Shown here: piece by piece, positions 52,836-62,976 of the stretch
Position numbering within the stretch: position 1 is the stretch's first letter
Layout of the letters: every line of letters starts with the position of its first letter
The notes under the pieces: model-generated
The model's input: only the letters and a program-made list of their open reading frames with translations
The model's database searches: none
Told to the model about the DNA's origin: nothing
Origin: Chitinophagales bacterium
GTDB lineage: Bacteria; Bacteroidota; Bacteroidia; Chitinophagales; LD1
DNA: 64,000 bases
Assembly: GCA_026129525.1 (NCBI GenBank)
Contig: JAHCHW010000011.1
Location: forward strand, 1 to 64,000
Reading direction: 5' to 3'
Made by a program: the position numbers and the translations under genes

Positions 52836-53807
52836 TTAGTCGCGCAGCATAATTTTTACCTCATATTTTTTGCGTTCCTTATTAGGAAGAAAGGCATCGC
52901 GCATCCAGGGGTTAAGAATTTTTATGTGCTTATACTTCAGCCCGAATTCAGCGGCAAAGTCGGCAACATTGGTTATGGCGGTATCCACTTCTACTACTTT
53001 ATAGCGGTATGGCTGATACAGTTCGTTCCCTTTCAGGAAAAATCCGGCATGTTGCGGTCCGGAAAAGATAATCTTCATGGCGAGAATCCGGAAAATGTAA
53101 CGCGATGTTTCCTGATTGAAAAACATTTCGTAGTAGTTGTCGGTTCGCTGGTCTTTAAGGCGCTTTTCCATGGCCGGAATCCCCAGGTTGTACGAAGCAG
53201 CGGCAATGGTCCAGTTGCCGAGTTTTTGTTTGGCTTCGAGCAAATACTTGCAAGCGGCTTCGGTTGATTTATCGGGGTGGTAGCGTTCGTCCACAAAATC
53301 GTTTACCTCCAAGCCATAAGCTTTAGCGGTTGGCTTAAGCAGTTGCCAAAAGCCTGTGGCTCCGGCTGGTGAGGTTTCGTTCTTAAAACTGCTTTCGGCT
53401 AATGCCAGATACTTAAAATCGGAAGGAACGCCTTTCTCTTTCAGTATTTTTTCAATATCGCCAAAGTAGCGGTTGGCTTGCTTCATAGCCTGCAAGGTGC
53501 TCGAATGCCAGTACACATTCAGTTGCAATTCGCGCTCTAAGCGCTCGCGTACATCCGGGTCTTCGAGGGGCACGCGCTCTCCGGCAAAAGTCAGTTCCCC
53601 TTCCACCGAAACCGAGTAAACCATTTGCGAGGAGTCAACCGGATTTATCCATCTTAAACCCGGGCATTCGTTTTTAGTTTTTTCAAAAACGTTGGTCTCT
53701 TTCTCGGGGAAATAACGAAACCGTTCAATCACTTTTGCAGAACTAAAACCCAGTGCAGCAAATATTACAGCTGTAAGCGGCAACAGAAACTTTTTTTCTA
53801 CTATCAT
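52836..53807 (-). CDS. Lytic murein transglycosylase, MltD-like
   Basis: 323 residues with an N-terminal signal anchor (FLLPLTAVIFAALGFSSAK). The goose-lysozyme-type SLT domain shows DFKYLALAESSFKNETSPAGATGFWQLL with the catalytic Glu (about residue 144), then YHPDKSTEAACKYL and WTIAAASYNLG. It cleaves peptidoglycan glycan strands to anhydro products. No LysM domain is visible. The start at 53807 overlaps the stop of DUF2480 by one base. Confidence 0.92.
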   Translation of the reverse strand: MIVEKKFLLPLTAVIFAALGFSSAKVIERFRYFPEKETNVFEKTKNECPGLRWINPVDSSQMVYSVSVEGELTFAGERVPLEDPDVRERLERELQLNVYWHSSTLQAMKQANRYFGDIEKILKEKGVPSDFKYLALAESSFKNETSPAGATGFWQLLKPTAKAYGLEVNDFVDERYHPDKSTEAACKYLLEAKQKLGNWTIAAASYNLGIPAMEKRLKDQRTDNYYEMFFNQETSRYIFRILAMKIIFSGPQHAGFFLKGNELYQPYRYKVVEVDTAITNVADFAAEFGLKYKHIKILNPWMRDAFLPNKERKKYEVKIMLRD

Positions 53808-54328
53808 CAGCCAACCGATTTTTTAAACACGGGAACCGATGAACAGGCTTCTCCGTACATTACTGAACGCGCTACCCTTGATAGTTGTTGTGCTATCTGC
53901 ACATAAGCCGCTTCGGGTATTTGCCGCTCACCACATCCTTTTACCACTATACGCTTGCCTTCAAACTCGTTTAAATTGATCGCGGCTATATTCCTATAAA
54001 GAAAAATTTCGGCAGCATGCGAAGGGTGTGTGCAGGCTATATCTTTAGCATAGGGCGTAAGCGCTACACTCAGCAACATATACGCCCACATGGGCACAAC
54101 CGCATTAGCAGAGCAATAAAGCGCTACATACTTATTGCTGTACATACTCCAGTCGGTGCTTTTTACCGCTTCGCGAAAATCGGCTTCTTTTAAAATAAGT
54201 TCCTTAAACAAATAGTTTTTTAAATCAACCACCGCAATATCCTTCTCCAACGGAAAATACTCTTCGAGGTCAATGGTAACCAGTCCGCTTTGAGCTACTT
54301 TATTTAAAATGGGTTTTGTGGTGTCCAT
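53807..54328 (-). CDS. DUF2480-family protein
   Basis: 173 residues, soluble. ISDLE-like opening (LVTIDLEEYFPLEKDIAVVDLKNYLFKELILKEADFREAVKS), a central VALYCSANAVVPMWAYMLLS and C-terminal VVKGCGERQIPEAAYVQIAQQLS, all characteristic of the Bacteroidota-restricted DUF2480. Function unknown. Co-transcribed with the transglycosylase; a six-base gap separates it from the MscS gene upstream. Confidence 0.85.
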   Translation of the reverse strand: MDTTKPILNKVAQSGLVTIDLEEYFPLEKDIAVVDLKNYLFKELILKEADFREAVKSTDWSMYSNKYVALYCSANAVVPMWAYMLLSVALTPYAKDIACTHPSHAAEIFLYRNIAAINLNEFEGKRIVVKGCGERQIPEAAYVQIAQQLSRVARSVMYGEACSSVPVFKKSVG

Positions 54329-54333
54329 AGCGT

Positions 54334-55389
54334 TTACTTTCTGTAAAGCGTTTGTGTAGGATAAGCAAACTGCAAACCGGCTTCATTAAAACGTTTTAGA
54401 ATCTCGGTATTTATTTCGCTCTGCACCGAAAAAATTTCTTCGCCTTTTCTAATGAAGTAAACAAACTTTATATCAAGCGAATAGGCTCCGAAGTTTTCGA
54501 AAAACACGAGTGTATCGGTATTGATAACCCTGGTTGATGTATCGGAAATGTTTCGAAGAATACGGATGGCTTCCTGCAATTTTTCGGGCGAGGTTTCGTA
54601 CACTAATCCCAGTACGGTTACAATTCTTCGAGCCGGCTCAATGGTAATATTTTCAATGGGGCTATCGGAAAACTGTGCGTTGGGGATGGTTACAATTCTG
54701 CCTTCCAGCGTTTTAATTCTCGTACTGCGAATACCTATGTAATCCACAAAACCGTCAAAACTTCCAATCTTAATACGGTCGCCCAATTTGAACGGTTTGT
54801 CGAGGAAAACCATTACCCCGCCAAAAATGTTTTTTACGGTGTCCTGTGCGGCTAATGCCAGCGCCAAGCCACCAATTCCTAAACCGGCAATCAGCGCGCC
54901 TACATCAAATCCGGCATTGTTCAGCCCGGCAATAACACCGAGGGTCCAAAGTATGAGGCTGGCTCCGCGCTCCACAAGCATAATTACCTGCTCATCCAAC
55001 TGGTTGTCTTCGCGTTGCGAATATGGGCGCAGGTATTCCTCAATAAGGGCGTGCACCACCCGCACCAAAAACCAGGTAATGCTGATGGCAGTGAGAAAAA
55101 CAAATGCGCGGTGGATGTAGGTGTCGGAAGCAGGTGTAAAATGCAGTCGCTCTAAGGCCACATTTAAACCAATCAGTATAGTGCAAAAAATGGCGGGTGT
55201 TTCTAATTTATCAACGAGCAGGTCGTCCAGTTTGGTTTCAGTTTTGGAGGTAAAAACTTTTACCACCCGCGAAAGCAAAATGTAAAGCAGGCGGGCAATA
55301 ATGAGTGTTACCGTAATAATCAGTGCCGAAACCAACCAATCGGCTATACTATTATGATAAACCTGCTTTTGGATAAACTCTAAGTTCAT
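54334..55389 (-). CDS. MscS-type mechanosensitive ion channel
   Basis: 351 residues from the ATG at 55389. Four membrane helices and the MscS beta domain: the pore helix VGALIAGLGIGGLALALAAQDTVKNIFGGVMVFLDKPFKLGDRIKIG, then FVDYIGIRSTRIKTLEGRIVTIPNAQF. It releases solutes during hypo-osmotic shock. Longer than E. coli MscS because of an extra N-terminal helix pair. Confidence 0.93.
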   Translation of the reverse strand: MNLEFIQKQVYHNSIADWLVSALIITVTLIIARLLYILLSRVVKVFTSKTETKLDDLLVDKLETPAIFCTILIGLNVALERLHFTPASDTYIHRAFVFLTAISITWFLVRVVHALIEEYLRPYSQREDNQLDEQVIMLVERGASLILWTLGVIAGLNNAGFDVGALIAGLGIGGLALALAAQDTVKNIFGGVMVFLDKPFKLGDRIKIGSFDGFVDYIGIRSTRIKTLEGRIVTIPNAQFSDSPIENITIEPARRIVTVLGLVYETSPEKLQEAIRILRNISDTSTRVINTDTLVFFENFGAYSLDIKFVYFIRKGEEIFSVQSEINTEILKRFNEAGLQFAYPTQTLYRK

Positions 55390-55460
55390 GCTGCAATTAT
55401 ACAGAAAGACCAATCAGACTGCCCCTTAAAAAAACTAAAGACTACAGTAGAACTATGCAT

Positions 55461-56687
55461 TCACCCCACAACCTTCGGATAAAACACGTAATACTTGGTA
55501 ACAGGCACACTAAGTACCGATATGTTCAGTTGGTCGCTGGCAAGGGCAATATCGGTAATTTCACCGGTGTTCATCAGTATGTTAATGCGGTTTTCTTTGG
55601 GATTGTAGGCGTAGTTGCTCGTAGAGTCGGAAAAAACCAAATAGCCGGCTTCCTCCTCGTTTAACTTAAAATGTTGCATGGCAGCTTTGTTAAGGTTGCG
55701 TATTTTACCATAGCTGAAAGCCCGATTACTAATTTCTATCTTAAACAACTTACGGTCGAGTATAGCTCGGCAAAGTATTCGCAGCACCTTATCGCTGCTG
55801 TGCTGCCAATATTTAAACGCGCTCATAATATCTACATCATCTAATTGGGAATAATGATGTAAGGCCTCGTTGCTTTTTTCAAAATCTTTTAACCGCACTT
55901 TATTCTTCAGAAAATAACGAAGTGCCGGTGAAGCATCTAACTCTATACCCTGAGATATCAGATACTTGGCGCGCTCAATGGCTTTTACCAGCATTTGTTC
56001 CACACACAAAACCGTTTTGTGCAAATACACCTGCCAGTACATCAGCCTGCGTGCCACAATAAAACTTTCAATAGAGTAAATACCCTTCTGCTCCACCACA
56101 ATTTCATCGTTCACTACGTTCATCATCTCAATAATACGCTCATATGCAATACTGCCTTCGTTTACACCCGTAAAAAACGAATCGCGGGTGAGATAATCGA
56201 GTCTGTCCATATCCAATTGTGATGACACTAACTGGTGCAGAAACTTCTTCTTGTATCTGCCCTCAAAAATTTCGATAGCGAGACTCAACTTTCCCTTAAA
56301 GTGTTCATTAAGGCGCTGCATATAAATTTTCGAAAGCGATTCGTGATGCACACGATGCAGCAAACAGGTTTCGAGTGTGTGCGAAATAGGTCCGTGCCCA
56401 ATGTCGTGCAACAGAATGGCAATGCCCGTTGCCAATTCTTCCTCTTCGGTAATTTTTATGCCTTTAATGCGAAGAATGGAAAGTGCTTTACGCATTAAAT
56501 GAAAAGCCCCCAACGCATGATGAAACCTTGTGTGAATAGCCCCATGATAAACATAGTCGCTTAACCCCAACTGCTTTATCCTTCGCAGGCGCTGAAAATA
56601 CGGATGCTCCAGCACATCGAAAACGAGTTCGTGCGGTATTGTAATAAACCCATGAACAGGGTCGTTAAAAATTTTGCGCTTGTTCAT
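55461..56687 (-). CDS. HD-domain phosphohydrolase (SAMHD1/dGTPase-like)
   Basis: About 408 residues from the ATG at 56687. The HD motifs are H...HD...D: FHHALGAFHLMRK, AILLHDIGHGPISHTLE and QLDMDRLDYLTRD. The opening IFNDPVHGFITIP is the signature of the YdhJ/YwfO-like HD family, related to dNTP triphosphohydrolases. Function is probably nucleotide or dNTP hydrolysis; the substrate is unproven. Convergent to no gene; the hypothetical lipoprotein lies upstream on the same strand. Confidence 0.85.
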   Translation of the reverse strand: MNKRKIFNDPVHGFITIPHELVFDVLEHPYFQRLRRIKQLGLSDYVYHGAIHTRFHHALGAFHLMRKALSILRIKGIKITEEEELATGIAILLHDIGHGPISHTLETCLLHRVHHESLSKIYMQRLNEHFKGKLSLAIEIFEGRYKKKFLHQLVSSQLDMDRLDYLTRDSFFTGVNEGSIAYERIIEMMNVVNDEIVVEQKGIYSIESFIVARRLMYWQVYLHKTVLCVEQMLVKAIERAKYLISQGIELDASPALRYFLKNKVRLKDFEKSNEALHHYSQLDDVDIMSAFKYWQHSSDKVLRILCRAILDRKLFKIEISNRAFSYGKIRNLNKAAMQHFKLNEEEAGYLVFSDSTSNYAYNPKENRINILMNTGEITDIALASDQLNISVLSVPVTKYYVFYPKVVG

Positions 56688-56694
56688 GCAGATT

Positions 56695-57561
56695 TTACTG
56701 AACCTCCGGATAAATACCCCGTACACCCATATCCACTACATAGTCGCCATCTAACGGATTGAAAAGTCCGTTTCCATCAGGGTCTGCCCACTCAAAACTT
56801 TGGTTGATGGAAACTTTCACCACAACGGTAATGTCCTTTGTTTCGTTGCCGGAAATCACCAATTTATTAGAGGTTGGGAACGGGCCTGTTACAACACAAG
56901 AACCGTTTGGTATGGGTGCTGTTGCAAACAACGGATTAGGAACGGTGGTTGCTCCGGCAGGTGCCTGCCCCTCATAGGTTTGTGCAAAATTTGCCACTTC
57001 AAATCCCCAGTAGCCTTGCGCCTTGTTGCCATTAACGGTTCGTTCCTGCGTTTTTATCTTGTACTTACTAATGTAGGTGTTGTACCCTATAAATGAAGCA
57101 ATGGTGCCGCTCCACATACTGCCCAAAGCCTGGTAGGTAATATCGTAGTTTTGGTATGCCAGCGACACGCGCAGCCATTCGTACGTACCCGGGGTAACAT
57201 CTTTCAACGGCATCGTAAAAAACTCACCATTGTTGGCAACCAGTTTTTGCTTATCGAACACCAATGCTTTGCTGCCTCCTTGTGTGGTTTCTTCACCAAT
57301 GTAAAGCACACTGCCCGTTCCCAAAGCGGTAAAAGCCGTAGGTGCCAATTCAATAAAATGCGCTCCTAAGAGGTTAAACTGGGGAGTTTGTGCCGCATTA
57401 CCTGAGGGAATTGAGGCGGGCTGCCCAATGTTGTTCAAGCGCGGCAGAGTAGAGTCGAACACAAACTTGAACCGGAGTTTAGGGACATTGTCCTTATCCT
57501 TCTTACATGAAGCAAAAAACAATGCGGCAATGGTCAGCAGGGGTAATACTATCTTCCTCAT
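56695..57561 (-). CDS. Hypothetical lipoprotein
   Basis: About 288 residues from the ATG at 57561. Lipobox in FFASCKKDKDN. It is strand-rich with many short loops: LRFKFVFDSTLPRLNNIGQP, TAFTALGTGSVLYIGEE, GTYEWLRVSLAYQNYDI. The C-terminus has DPDGNGLFNPLDGDYVVDMG, which looks like a calcium-binding loop. The general shape recalls MbnP-like lipoproteins, but I cannot assign the family. It is seven bases upstream of the HD hydrolase. Confidence 0.75.
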   Translation of the reverse strand: MRKIVLPLLTIAALFFASCKKDKDNVPKLRFKFVFDSTLPRLNNIGQPASIPSGNAAQTPQFNLLGAHFIELAPTAFTALGTGSVLYIGEETTQGGSKALVFDKQKLVANNGEFFTMPLKDVTPGTYEWLRVSLAYQNYDITYQALGSMWSGTIASFIGYNTYISKYKIKTQERTVNGNKAQGYWGFEVANFAQTYEGQAPAGATTVPNPLFATAPIPNGSCVVTGPFPTSNKLVISGNETKDITVVVKVSINQSFEWADPDGNGLFNPLDGDYVVDMGVRGIYPEVQ

Positions 57562-57687
57562 GGTAATTTTTGTTTCGGCAAACATAAAATAAGAAAAGAA
57601 GTTTAGCGTCTTTCAAACATTCGCGCCTTAAAACTGTTTATTTTTGAGGTGCTCCTTTAATTGTAACCGGTAACAGCGCTTTATTTT

Positions 57688-58278
57688 ATGAAACTCGGCA
57701 CGGCAGTTTTTCTTTTTGTTTTGTTGGCAGCAAGCCCCGGAAGTGCTCAGTTAGTGAAATACGATATACTGCTGTTTAACGAGCGTATTGGCACCGTGGT
57801 AATTACTAAAAAGACCGTAGGCGATACTGCTGAAATATACATGCTCGAATCGCGCACCAAAGCCAATTTTTTATGGATTAAACGCGAAAACTATACGCGC
57901 TACGATGTAGTGTACCGCCACGGGCAACTCTACTCCAGCGAAGCAAAAGAAATTGAAAACGGGAAACTGAAACGCTGGAACAAAGTGCTGCATAATGGCC
58001 AAGCGTATGAAGTTGAAGGCAACAAAGGCAAAACACTGTTGAACGGTGCCATTGTATTTTCGGTAGTAAAAATGTTTTTCGAAAACGGCACTAAGCAGCA
58101 AAAACTGTTTTATGAAAGCGAAGCGGAAGTAACCAGCCTTAAACAAATCTCTCCCGGTACTATGGAATATAAGGGCAGCGATGGCAGCCGCAACGTTTAT
58201 GTTTTCCAGGACGGCAGATTAGTTGCCGCAGAAACACATGTTTCAATAGCAAGTGTTAAACTTGTGCCCTCTAACTAA
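57688..58278 (+). CDS. Secreted DUF6134-like protein
   Basis: 196 residues. Signal peptide [21 protein letters not shown], then a strand-rich domain with [57 protein letters not shown]. The pattern matches the DUF6134 (DUF3108-like) periplasmic proteins. Function unknown. Its end overlaps the region before the FKBP gene, with the stop 11 bases ahead of the FKBP start. Confidence 0.7.
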   Translation: MKLGTAVFLFVLLAASPGSAQLVKYDILLFNERIGTVVITKKTVGDTAEIYMLESRTKANFLWIKRENYTRYDVVYRHGQLYSSEAKEIENGKLKRWNKVLHNGQAYEVEGNKGKTLLNGAIVFSVVKMFFENGTKQQKLFYESEAEVTSLKQISPGTMEYKGSDGSRNVYVFQDGRLVAAETHVSIASVKLVPSN

Positions 58279-58288
58279 ACCAACTTCA

Positions 58289-58735
58289 ATGACCGATTTT
58301 CAGAAACTGCTCGAAGAACGAAAGAAGCAGCAGGAGCAGGCAGCATTGCTCGCCATGGCAGAATTTAAAACTTACGTGCAGGCTAACTTTCCTGCAGCCA
58401 CTGCAAGTGCAACAGGACTGCACTACATTATTACCGAACAAGGAACAGGCGGCAAGCCGTCCAAATTCCAAAATGTATCGGTGCATTATACCGGTATGCT
58501 CACCAACGGAACAGTGTTCGATTCCTCACATAAACGCAACCAACCTATTGAGTTTCCTTTAGGTGCCGGAAGAGTGATAAAAGGTTGGGATGAAGGGATT
58601 GCACTTTTGAGCAAAGGCGCAAAGGCAAAATTGATTATCCCTTATTTTCTTGCGTATGGCGAGCAAGGTCGCCCGCCTGTAATTCCTGCCAAAGCCACCT
58701 TAATTTTTGATGTAGAACTGGTTGATTTCAGATAA
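58289..58735 (+). CDS. FKBP-type peptidyl-prolyl cis-trans isomerase
   Basis: 148 residues from the ATG at 58289. A short helical N-terminus precedes one FKBP domain: [62 protein letters not shown] ... [11 protein letters not shown], with the aromatic pocket residues in place. No signal peptide. It helps protein folding in the cytoplasm. Confidence 0.93.
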   Translation: MTDFQKLLEERKKQQEQAALLAMAEFKTYVQANFPAATASATGLHYIITEQGTGGKPSKFQNVSVHYTGMLTNGTVFDSSHKRNQPIEFPLGAGRVIKGWDEGIALLSKGAKAKLIIPYFLAYGEQGRPPVIPAKATLIFDVELVDFR

Positions 58736-58746
58736 AGTACCACTGC

Positions 58747-59631
58747 GTGATTAGCTATAACCCCAAGGACTGGTTCACCTTTATTTTCCGTTTTCATAAA
58801 GCCGATACCTTTCGCACGCTTTTCCCTATGATAATTGCCATTTGCATTTACACTGCAATTGTGGCCTGGTTCGAAACGGACTATGTGCATCTTACAGAAA
58901 ACAGCCGCGTTAAAAACATTTCGATAATGCACACCATGCTCACGTTTGTAATCTCTATGTTATTGGTATTTCGCACCAATACAGCTTATGAGCGTTGGTG
59001 GGAAGGAAGAAAACTATGGGGAGCTTTGGTTAACAACAGCCGCAATTTGGCCATAAAAATAAATGCGCTGTTGCCCGAAGAGTTAAATGAAGAGAAAAAT
59101 TTCTTTGCCACAATGATTGCAAACTATGCTTTTGTGCTTAAAGATCACTTACGGAATTCATTGCACCCCGAAGAGTTAGAGGAGAACAACTTCTTTAAAA
59201 CTACCGAATTGAAATCGGAACAACATAATCCCAACTATATTGCCAAACAAATATTCAACCGGCTTGAAACGCTCAAACGCAGCAACCGGATTACGCAAGA
59301 AGAAATGTTGTATCTGAATGCTGAAGTTTCCTCTTTTACTGATGTATGCGGAGCTTGTGAACGGATAAAAAATACCCCTATCCCCTACTCTTATAGTGCG
59401 TTCTTAAAGAAATTTATTTTCTTTTTCATTATGTCGCTACCGCTCAGTATGGTGTTGAGCATGGGCTATGCCGCAGTGCCGGTAGTGGCATTCATTTTTT
59501 ACGTACTCACCAGCTTGGAATTGATTGCCGAAGAAATTGAAGACCCTTTCGGGAAAGATGCCAACGATTTACCGACCGACCAAATCAGCAAAAACATCCG
59601 CAAGTCGGTTCACGAAATTTTCGGTGTGTAA
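58747..59631 (+). CDS. Bestrophin-family anion channel
   Basis: 294 residues from a GTG start, 12 bases after the FKBP stop. Membrane helices plus conserved MLLVFRTNTAYERWWEGRKLWGALVNNSRNLA and a C-terminal IAEEIEDPFGKDANDLPTD identify the bestrophin (UPF0187/YneE) family. It forms a pentameric channel in the inner membrane. Confidence 0.92.
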   Translation: MISYNPKDWFTFIFRFHKADTFRTLFPMIIAICIYTAIVAWFETDYVHLTENSRVKNISIMHTMLTFVISMLLVFRTNTAYERWWEGRKLWGALVNNSRNLAIKINALLPEELNEEKNFFATMIANYAFVLKDHLRNSLHPEELEENNFFKTTELKSEQHNPNYIAKQIFNRLETLKRSNRITQEEMLYLNAEVSSFTDVCGACERIKNTPIPYSYSAFLKKFIFFFIMSLPLSMVLSMGYAAVPVVAFIFYVLTSLELIAEEIEDPFGKDANDLPTDQISKNIRKSVHEIFGV

Positions 59632-59655
59632 TAATTTCTATTTTCGGCAGTGAAC

Positions 59656-61689
59656 ATGCGCATAAAAGTTGTTGCTTATTTTTTGTTGGGCTGCCTTGTT
59701 ATTTCTTCCTGCAAAACTCCAAAGTTTGAAGTGAAGGACGGCAATACTGCGCGCGAACTGTTGCTTTACAACAAAAGTGTTGATTTGCTGATTAAAGAAT
59801 TTAATGCCGAAAAGGACATCCGCAATCAGCAGGCAAAAGCATTTCAAATTGCCGATTCGTACCGCAGGTTTAACGATTATGCCAATGCCGAACTATGGTA
59901 TAAAAAATCGCTCGAATTGAATGGCGATGTAAAGTCGCTTTTTATGGTGGCGATGATGCAAAAGCAACAGGAAAAATACGAGGAAGCGGCAGTTACCTTC
60001 GAACAATATCAGCGCAATGCACCCGATGCGTTTATGGGGCGCATTCAAGCTACTCAATGTCGGGAAGCTGCCAAGTGGAAAAAAGCATTCACAAAAACGC
60101 AGGTAACAAATGCAGCATCGCTCAATTCGCCTTCGTCCGATTACGGTACCGAGTTTTACAAAAACAATCAGTTGGTAATTACGTCATCGCGCAGCGAAGC
60201 CACCGGCAATGAGCGCGATGGGTGGACAGGCGAAAAATTTACAGATCTGTTTATTGCCGAGCGAAAAGGCAAAACATTTACAATACCATACAGTTTCGGA
60301 TTGCCGGTAAATTCAACCGCGCACGAAGCATCGGTTACTTTCAGCAAAGATTTTAAGGAAATGTATTTTGTGCGTTGCGCTGCTACTCCGCAAGCAGCTA
60401 ATCAGTACTGCCATGTTTATTACACTGCTTTTAATAACGAGCACTGGAGCGAGCCGGTAAAACTGGATTTATTTGCCGATACAGTGAATGTGTACGACCC
60501 ACACCTTACGCCCGATGGACAAACCTTATTCGTTGCAGCTTCGCCAAAAGACAATTTTGGCGGCACCGATATTTATATGCTGGCAAAAGCCGACAGTGGC
60601 TGGCAAACACCAAAGAACCTCGGCACTGCTATCAACACCAATGGCAACGAGCGCTTTCCATGGACAGATGAAAAGGGCAACCTGTGGTTTTCATCGGACG
60701 GACTCCCTGGCATGGGCGGCTTAGATATTTTTAAAGCCGTTAAAACCAAAACCGGATTTCGCGAACCTGTAAATGTTCGTGCACCCCTAAACAGCGGTGC
60801 CGATGATTTTGCCTACCGCATTGAAAAGTATAAGCCCGACAACAACGAAGACACCGTTCTAACTTCCGGTTATTTTTCATCGAACCGAAAAGGAGGAAAA
60901 GGCAGTGATGACATTTACCGGTTTGAAGAAAAATGGGTAAACATTTTTGTGTTGAAAGGAAAAACGGTAGAAAAGCAATTTGAAAATGCGGAGAACCCCG
61001 ATAGCCGTGTACTCGGATTGCAATCATTGCCCAAAACAAGAGTGGAACTGAAAGCCACGAATGATACTGTGCTCAATGCACTGTTCAGCGATACGGCAGG
61101 CGGTTTTATTTTTAGAGTAGATGGCGAGCGCGAATACAAAGTTACCGCAAGTAAAAACGGGTATTTCAACAAAACGGTTACTGTTTCCACCAAAGGATTA
61201 CGCCATCAGGATTCTACTTTTATTTATGTGTACACCGAATTGGAGTTGGAGAAAATTTTTACGCAAAAAGAAATTGTTATCCCCAATATTTATTATGATT
61301 ATGACAAAGCAACACTGCGCTCCGAATCAAAACTAGTGCTTGATACGGTATTCATTTTCTTTAGAGAAAATCCGGACCTTACGATTGAAATAGGTTCGCA
61401 CACCGACAGCCGCGGAAGCGATGCCTACAACCTAAAACTTTCGCAGGCACGGGCGCAAAGCGTAGTGGATTACTTTATCCAAAAGGGAATACCTGCCGAG
61501 CGATTGCTGGCAAAAGGGTATGGCGAAACCAAGTTGGTAAATAACTGCTCGAATGGCGTTAACTGCACCGAAGAAGAACATCAGAAAAACCGCAGAACCA
61601 CTTTCCGTGTAGTGTCGGCAAAACTCAATCTCGAATCAATAGAACCGGAAGATATTAAGGTGGATCCCAAGCCGGGAGAGGAAGAGTAG
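59656..61689 (+). CDS. OmpA-family lipoprotein with PD40 repeats
   Basis: About 677 residues from the ATG at 59656. Lipobox in LVISSCKTP. N-terminal TPR-like helices (AEKDIRNQQAKAFQIADSYRRFNDYANAELWYKKSLEL), WD40-like PD40 propeller strands about residues 200-400 (VYDPHLTPDGQTLFVAASPKDNFGGTDIYML), then a carboxypeptidase-like strand domain and a C-terminal OmpA peptidoglycan-binding domain (YYDYDKATLRSESKLVLD ... IEIGSHTDSRGSDAYNLKLSQARA). Similar proteins are linked with the T9SS/gliding system. Confidence 0.9.
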   Translation: MRIKVVAYFLLGCLVISSCKTPKFEVKDGNTARELLLYNKSVDLLIKEFNAEKDIRNQQAKAFQIADSYRRFNDYANAELWYKKSLELNGDVKSLFMVAMMQKQQEKYEEAAVTFEQYQRNAPDAFMGRIQATQCREAAKWKKAFTKTQVTNAASLNSPSSDYGTEFYKNNQLVITSSRSEATGNERDGWTGEKFTDLFIAERKGKTFTIPYSFGLPVNSTAHEASVTFSKDFKEMYFVRCAATPQAANQYCHVYYTAFNNEHWSEPVKLDLFADTVNVYDPHLTPDGQTLFVAASPKDNFGGTDIYMLAKADSGWQTPKNLGTAINTNGNERFPWTDEKGNLWFSSDGLPGMGGLDIFKAVKTKTGFREPVNVRAPLNSGADDFAYRIEKYKPDNNEDTVLTSGYFSSNRKGGKGSDDIYRFEEKWVNIFVLKGKTVEKQFENAENPDSRVLGLQSLPKTRVELKATNDTVLNALFSDTAGGFIFRVDGEREYKVTASKNGYFNKTVTVSTKGLRHQDSTFIYVYTELELEKIFTQKEIVIPNIYYDYDKATLRSESKLVLDTVFIFFRENPDLTIEIGSHTDSRGSDAYNLKLSQARAQSVVDYFIQKGIPAERLLAKGYGETKLVNNCSNGVNCTEEEHQKNRRTTFRVVSAKLNLESIEPEDIKVDPKPGEEE

Positions 61690-61708
61690 CGATTTAGATT
61701 CCTCTCTA

Positions 61709-62629
61709 TCAGACAAACAGTTTCGGAAAGAACCTTCCTACTCTTTTCTGATATTCTTTATACAAAGGATATTTTTCAGAAGAGATAGCTTCGCTGAAGT
61801 TGGAACTCCCCTGAAATAAAACCACCAGCAACAAGCAACCTGCCATACTCCAGTTTATCCAACGACCGGTGGCTGCTACGCTGAAAAAGTAAAACGTTAT
61901 CCAGATAGCTTGTTCGGCTGCATAATTCGGATGGCGGACTTTGCTCCACAAACCCGTACGGATAAAACCAACGGCATATTCTCCTTCTAACTTTTCTCCT
62001 GCTTTTAATCTCCGGTATTTTTCTTTTTGATAGTTCCATTGTTGTTGGTCTGCAATGGTTTCGATTGCTACAAAACCTAAAAACATAGCGCCTATGCAAG
62101 TATCTAAAAAGCCAATCTCAGTAACCGGTGCGTGAACTACCATTATGGCCGGAAGGGTAAACAACCACACAAGCCCATGCTGATAAATACAGATAAAAAA
62201 GAGATTGAACAACATCCAACCTAAGCGGGTGTTCAGAAAGGGGCGTTTACGCAGCACACTCCAGCGGTAATCTTCTTCTCCCTGCCAAAATTTCCAACTA
62301 TAGCCTCCTTTTCTGCCAAAGTTATAGGTAAGGCGAGCGCCCCACACTGTAACTAAGAGCGCCATAAAAATTACGCGCACATTCCAATTGGAGGCATCCG
62401 CAAAATACCATGTATAGATAAGTGGAGTAATGCTCCACAGTTTATCGGTTTGGCTTACATTACTTGTTAACTCGCCCACCACAAAACAGAGCAAAGCAAT
62501 ACTTAACATTATGTAAAAAGAAGTTTGCAGCATTTGCCATTGCTGTGCTGTTAATGGTTCATCAAACCGCAGTGCAATCAGCGGCAGTACGAGCAAGGTA
62601 AAAAGCAAAATAGAAGCGGTTCTAAGCAT
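61709..62629 (-). CDS. DUF1295/steroid 5-alpha-reductase-like membrane protein
   Basis: 306 residues with about seven membrane helices. WGARLTYNFGRKGGYSWKFWQGEEDYRW and the C-terminal GLWSKVRHPNYAAEQAIWITFYFF are signatures of the DUF1295 (isoprenylcysteine methyltransferase/steroid reductase-like) family. The RHPNY motif matches the NADPH or SAM-binding end of the fold. Substrate unknown. Last gene of a three-gene minus-strand set. Confidence 0.85.
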   Translation of the reverse strand: MLRTASILLFTLLVLPLIALRFDEPLTAQQWQMLQTSFYIMLSIALLCFVVGELTSNVSQTDKLWSITPLIYTWYFADASNWNVRVIFMALLVTVWGARLTYNFGRKGGYSWKFWQGEEDYRWSVLRKRPFLNTRLGWMLFNLFFICIYQHGLVWLFTLPAIMVVHAPVTEIGFLDTCIGAMFLGFVAIETIADQQQWNYQKEKYRRLKAGEKLEGEYAVGFIRTGLWSKVRHPNYAAEQAIWITFYFFSVAATGRWINWSMAGCLLLVVLFQGSSNFSEAISSEKYPLYKEYQKRVGRFFPKLFV

Positions 62630-62634
62630 TGTAT

Positions 62635-62976
62635 TTATTTACGCGGTGTGTTTTCTTCCAGCCAAATCCAATATGCCATAGCCGGTAGCAGCACTACCAC
62701 TAACAAACAAACATAATTTACCGTGTGATGTTCATGGTACGTGTTGCCCAAGCACAATGCATGGTAAGCAAAGGGATAAACCAGTCCGGCAAGATAAAGC
62801 CATACGCGATATTTTACCGGCTTGATAAAAGTAAACAAGCAAAGCGAGTAACTGAGTAAATGAACAATATGTGAAAGGTCGGACTCGTTGTTGAAATGCG
62901 TAAACAAACCATACACGTGTACCCCCACACATACAACAAGAAAAGCTGCGAGCAATATTTTTACTGTAAACCTCAT
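62635..62976 (-). CDS. Small membrane protein between GH25 and DUF1295 genes
   Basis: 113 residues with four membrane helices. His residues cluster in THFNNESDLSHIVHLLSY and HALCLGNTYHEHHTVNYV. I recognise no family. Its start overlaps the GH25 stop by four bases (ATGA), and five bases separate its stop from the DUF1295 start, so the three genes form an operon. Confidence 0.75.
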   Translation of the reverse strand: MRFTVKILLAAFLVVCVGVHVYGLFTHFNNESDLSHIVHLLSYSLCLFTFIKPVKYRVWLYLAGLVYPFAYHALCLGNTYHEHHTVNYVCLLVVVLLPAMAYWIWLEENTPRK